Assembly: GCF_004349135.1 (NCBI RefSeq)
Contig: NZ_SMFN01000001.1
Span: forward strand, 1 to 64,000
Source: Flavobacterium sandaracinum
GTDB taxonomy: Bacteria; Bacteroidota; Bacteroidia; Flavobacteriales; Flavobacteriaceae
Length of the DNA stretch: 64,000 nucleotides
Direction: 5' to 3'
Shown here piece by piece: positions 62,269 through 64,000 of this stretch; the first letter of the stretch is position 1; each line of letters starts with the position of its first letter. The position numbers and the translations under genes were made by a program. The notes beneath the pieces were generated by a model that was not told where the DNA came from, searched no databases, and saw only the letters and a program-made list of their open reading frames with translations.

Positions 62269-62907
62269 TTAAATTTTAGGAACAAATTTTCTTGCAGGAT
62301 TTCCCATTACACGATCATTTACTTCAACAGTTCGCATCACCACACTACCTGCTCCAATAAAAGCATCATTACCTACATTTTTGTGTGAAATAATTACACT
62401 ATTGCTCGATACTGTAACTCTTTTACCTAATATGGCACCGCCAGTAATTAGGCAACCACTAAAAATGGTAGAATAATCTCCTATTTCAGCATCATGACCA
62501 ACACCAGATGAAAGTAAAGTTACGAAATTACCTATTCTTGTGTTAACGGTAATTCGAGAAAAGGGATACATAATTAACCCTTCACCTATTTCGTTTTCGT
62601 CGCCAATTATTGCAGTTGGATGAATAATATTTGTAAACTTGGCTCCTTTATTTTTTAGCAAAACTACCATTTGCTCTTTTAGTTGTGGAGCTGCAATAGC
62701 ACAAATAAAAACTTCTTCTTTTTTAGGTGTCCAATTTTTAATTGTTCCAATTATAGGATGACTGCATTTACATCCTTCTAGAGCGTTTTGATTATCATCA
62801 ATAAAACCCAAAATATTCCATTGCAGATTATTTTTGTTAATATCTTTCGCCCACTGCAACGTTTCTCTACCCAATCCTCCAGCACCGATTATAATTAGAT
62901 TTTGCAT
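62269..62907 (-). CDS. NeuD/PglD family sugar O/N-acyltransferase
   Basis: 212 residues. An N-terminal Rossmann-like domain (LIIIGAGGLGRETLQWAKDI) precedes the left-handed beta-helix with hexapeptide repeats (IGNFVTLLSSGVGHDAEIGD, TIFSGCLITGGAILGKRVTV). The likely general base is the His in GVGHDAEIG, as in PglD. Family members acylate UDP-aminosugars in surface glycan synthesis. Here the acyl donor could be the cluster's ACP rather than acetyl-CoA (inference). It lies 10 bp downstream of the ATC-hydrolase-like gene. Confidence 0.88.
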   Translation of the reverse strand: MQNLIIIGAGGLGRETLQWAKDINKNNLQWNILGFIDDNQNALEGCKCSHPIIGTIKNWTPKKEEVFICAIAAPQLKEQMVVLLKNKGAKFTNIIHPTAIIGDENEIGEGLIMYPFSRITVNTRIGNFVTLLSSGVGHDAEIGDYSTIFSGCLITGGAILGKRVTVSSNSVIISHKNVGNDAFIGAGSVVMRTVEVNDRVMGNPARKFVPKI

Positions 62908-62917
62908 TTTTATTTTA

Positions 62918-63412
62918 TTATTTCTTCACAAACTTTAGTTTACATGAATTACATCCCGAAGCAATAGTATCTGTTAGTTCTAAATCATATCCCATTTCTG
63001 CAGCTATACCTCTATCTCCATCCATTGCAATATCACAAAGCTTAGCGCACTTTTCTTCCGAAACGCCAAGTTTTTGCCAAGCAGCTAAGAGCGGACAGTA
63101 ATTGAACTCGACTGTAAGGTGGGATTCTGTCACCTCAAATTTATCCATTTCAAAGGTTTTAATTGCTATTCCGTTAAAAAAAGCAGTTTTAAAAACCTCA
63201 AAACTAGAGTTAGAGTCTAGTTTGGTCTTTAACAAATGGCCATGAAAACCTCCCATTTTTCGTATGGCTTTTCGGGTTGCACTTTCCATATCAAAACCTT
63301 CGTTTTCGGCTTCTTGATACATCAAAGCCATCCAAGATGCACGATGTTCGACCTGAGCTCTGTTTAAGTCAACGATTCCACCTCCGGATTTAGGACTATT
63401 TTTTAATTGCAT
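62918..63412 (-). CDS. L-2-amino-thiazoline-4-carboxylic acid hydrolase-like protein
   Basis: 164 residues. The pattern CPLLAAWQKLGVSEEKCAKLC, followed by LELTDTIASGCNSCKLKF at the C-terminus, matches the ATC hydrolase family (Pfam PF14196). The prototype opens the thiazoline ring of ATC to make S- or N-carbamoyl-cysteine; most relatives are uncharacterised. Four Cys in those two motifs could bind metal. First gene of the cluster, 10 bp before the NeuD-like gene, suggesting a role in processing the small acid or amine used by the cluster. Confidence 0.7.
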   Translation of the reverse strand: MQLKNSPKSGGGIVDLNRAQVEHRASWMALMYQEAENEGFDMESATRKAIRKMGGFHGHLLKTKLDSNSSFEVFKTAFFNGIAIKTFEMDKFEVTESHLTVEFNYCPLLAAWQKLGVSEEKCAKLCDIAMDGDRGIAAEMGYDLELTDTIASGCNSCKLKFVKK

Positions 63413-63499
63413 ATCAAAATTTTTTTACTAATTTAATATTTAAATCTTAAAATATTTTATTTCTCTTCCTAATTATAATAAAATAACTTTAGTAGCTTT

Positions 63500-64000
63500 C
63501 TACTCTTCCTCTTTTTTAATAACCTTCCTCGCTACTTCAATTTTAAATTTCTTACCTTTCATTTTCTCCTCTTTAATGGCGTGCAATAAATCTTTTACTT
63601 TGTTGAATTTCACGGCCGCAAAGGAGATAAAATCTTTCACTTCGATCAATCCTAAATCGCCTTTTTCAAGTTTTCCCTTTTGAGAAAAGAAACCTACGAT
63701 ATCAATCTTATTCAATTTATTTTTCTTTCCACCACTGATGTAAATGGTTTGAAATTCCGGTGGTTTTGGTAATGATGTGGAGTTTTCAACTTTCAAGGCT
63801 TCCATTCCGTAGTCAATATAATCCATTTTTTTCTCACTTTCATGAGCTATAATATAGGCTGTTCCTGAAGCCAACATACGTGCTGTACGTCCGTTTCTAT
63901 GGGTAAATTCATCTTCTTTGGAAGGTAAATGATAATGAATTACGTGATTCATTTCAGGGATATCTAATCCACGAGCCGCTAAATCCGTTGTGATTAAATA
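63500..64000 (-). CDS. DEAD-box RNA helicase, C-terminal part (cut at right edge)
   Basis: The open frame continues to the window end; 166 codons are visible. The first readable residues, TTDLAARGLDIPEMNHVIHY, are helicase motif V, and HRNGRTARM is motif VI, so the upstream half lies beyond the window. After residue ~90 of the visible part, a DbpA/CsdA-like RNA-binding domain (KLEKGDLGLIEVKDFISFAA...) ends in a basic tail. This fits a DbpA-type helicase acting in ribosome assembly. It is not obviously linked to the downstream cluster, which starts after 87 AT-rich bp. Confidence 0.9.
   Translation of the reverse strand, partial: YLITTDLAARGLDIPEMNHVIHYHLPSKEDEFTHRNGRTARMLASGTAYIIAHESEKKMDYIDYGMEALKVENSTSLPKPPEFQTIYISGGKKNKLNKIDIVGFFSQKGKLEKGDLGLIEVKDFISFAAVKFNKVKDLLHAIKEEKMKGKKFKIEVARKVIKKEEE

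Noticed and set aside
58358..63412. Cluster considered as a bioluminescence (lux) operon
   Set aside because: LuxC and LuxE relatives are present, but luxA, luxB and luxD are not, and the ACP and NeuD-type genes do not belong to lux operons.
1..64000. tRNA and rRNA genes
   Set aside because: No cloverleaf with a GGTTCRAnTCC arm or rRNA-like sequence was recognised. A tRNAscan-SE or Infernal run would be decisive.

Overview
The window looks like a chromosomal segment of a Flavobacterium-like member of the Bacteroidota. The DNA is strongly AT-rich. Many genes are preceded by the Bacteroidota -7 box TAnnTTTG rather than a clear Shine-Dalgarno sequence. Several families are typical of the group: DUF4494, DUF4293, a LETM1-related protein, an ECF sigma factor with a small sensor protein, and Rho with a long acidic/lysine-rich insertion. 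No rRNA, tRNA, CRISPR array or prophage was found. One insertion sequence and several families of small palindromic or hairpin elements are present.

Layout. 1-3.3 kb: a cut-off hypothetical gene, a serine beta-lactamase-like hydrolase, an alpha/beta hydrolase and an acetyltransferase, separated by unusual spacers. 3.3-3.5 kb: two palindromic repeats. 4.3-9.1 kb: a self-contained multidrug efflux operon (TetR regulator, TolC, HlyD/EmrA, EmrB-type MFS) with two palindromes at the regulator start. 9.2-17.1 kb: YaaA, a second acetyltransferase, an FAD amine-oxidase-like enzyme, a SulP transporter, an exported adenosine deaminase and a LETM1-related protein. 17.1-19.2 kb: a long non-coding leader and NADP isocitrate dehydrogenase. 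19.4-22.2 kb: carbonic anhydrase, SulP and a small exported protein, a likely bicarbonate uptake unit. 22.3-23.8 kb: Dps and OxyR, divergent. 24-27 kb: MnmD, IlvE, a MazG-like pyrophosphohydrolase and small conserved proteins. 27.4-30 kb: an SRPBCC/GyrI-like protein, then an ECF sigma factor, a membrane protein and a Spy-like sensor. 30-32.7 kb: a BNR-repeat lipoprotein and a secreted protein with a 66-bp tandem repeat. 32.8-36.9 kb: two tandem Kup potassium transporters.

37-42 kb: RsmB-type methyltransferase and Rho converge, with an IS1182-family element inserted in the terminator between them. 42-48.5 kb: DUF4293 protein, a NarL-type response regulator and TPR histidine kinase, a phosphoesterase, TruA and an ABC exporter. 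Two copies of a dispersed hairpin element flank truA, and a third lies upstream of ddl. 48.9-53.4 kb: Lpd, an AraC-type sensor domain that seems to lack its HTH, and the serine acetyltransferase/cysteine synthase pair. 53.5-58.3 kb: RluD-type synthase, PASTA protein, Ddl, a DUF433/DUF5615 toxin-antitoxin pair whose toxin carries an in-frame stop, CoaD and PhnA.

58.4-63.4 kb holds the most distinctive locus: six tightly packed minus-strand genes encoding an ATC-hydrolase-like protein, a NeuD/PglD-type acyltransferase, an acyl carrier protein, an AMP-forming ligase, a LuxE-like acyl-protein synthetase and a LuxC-like acyl-CoA reductase. No luciferase is nearby. The set suggests activation of a carboxylic acid, carriage on ACP and reduction to an aldehyde for an unknown product. 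A DEAD-box helicase runs off the right edge.
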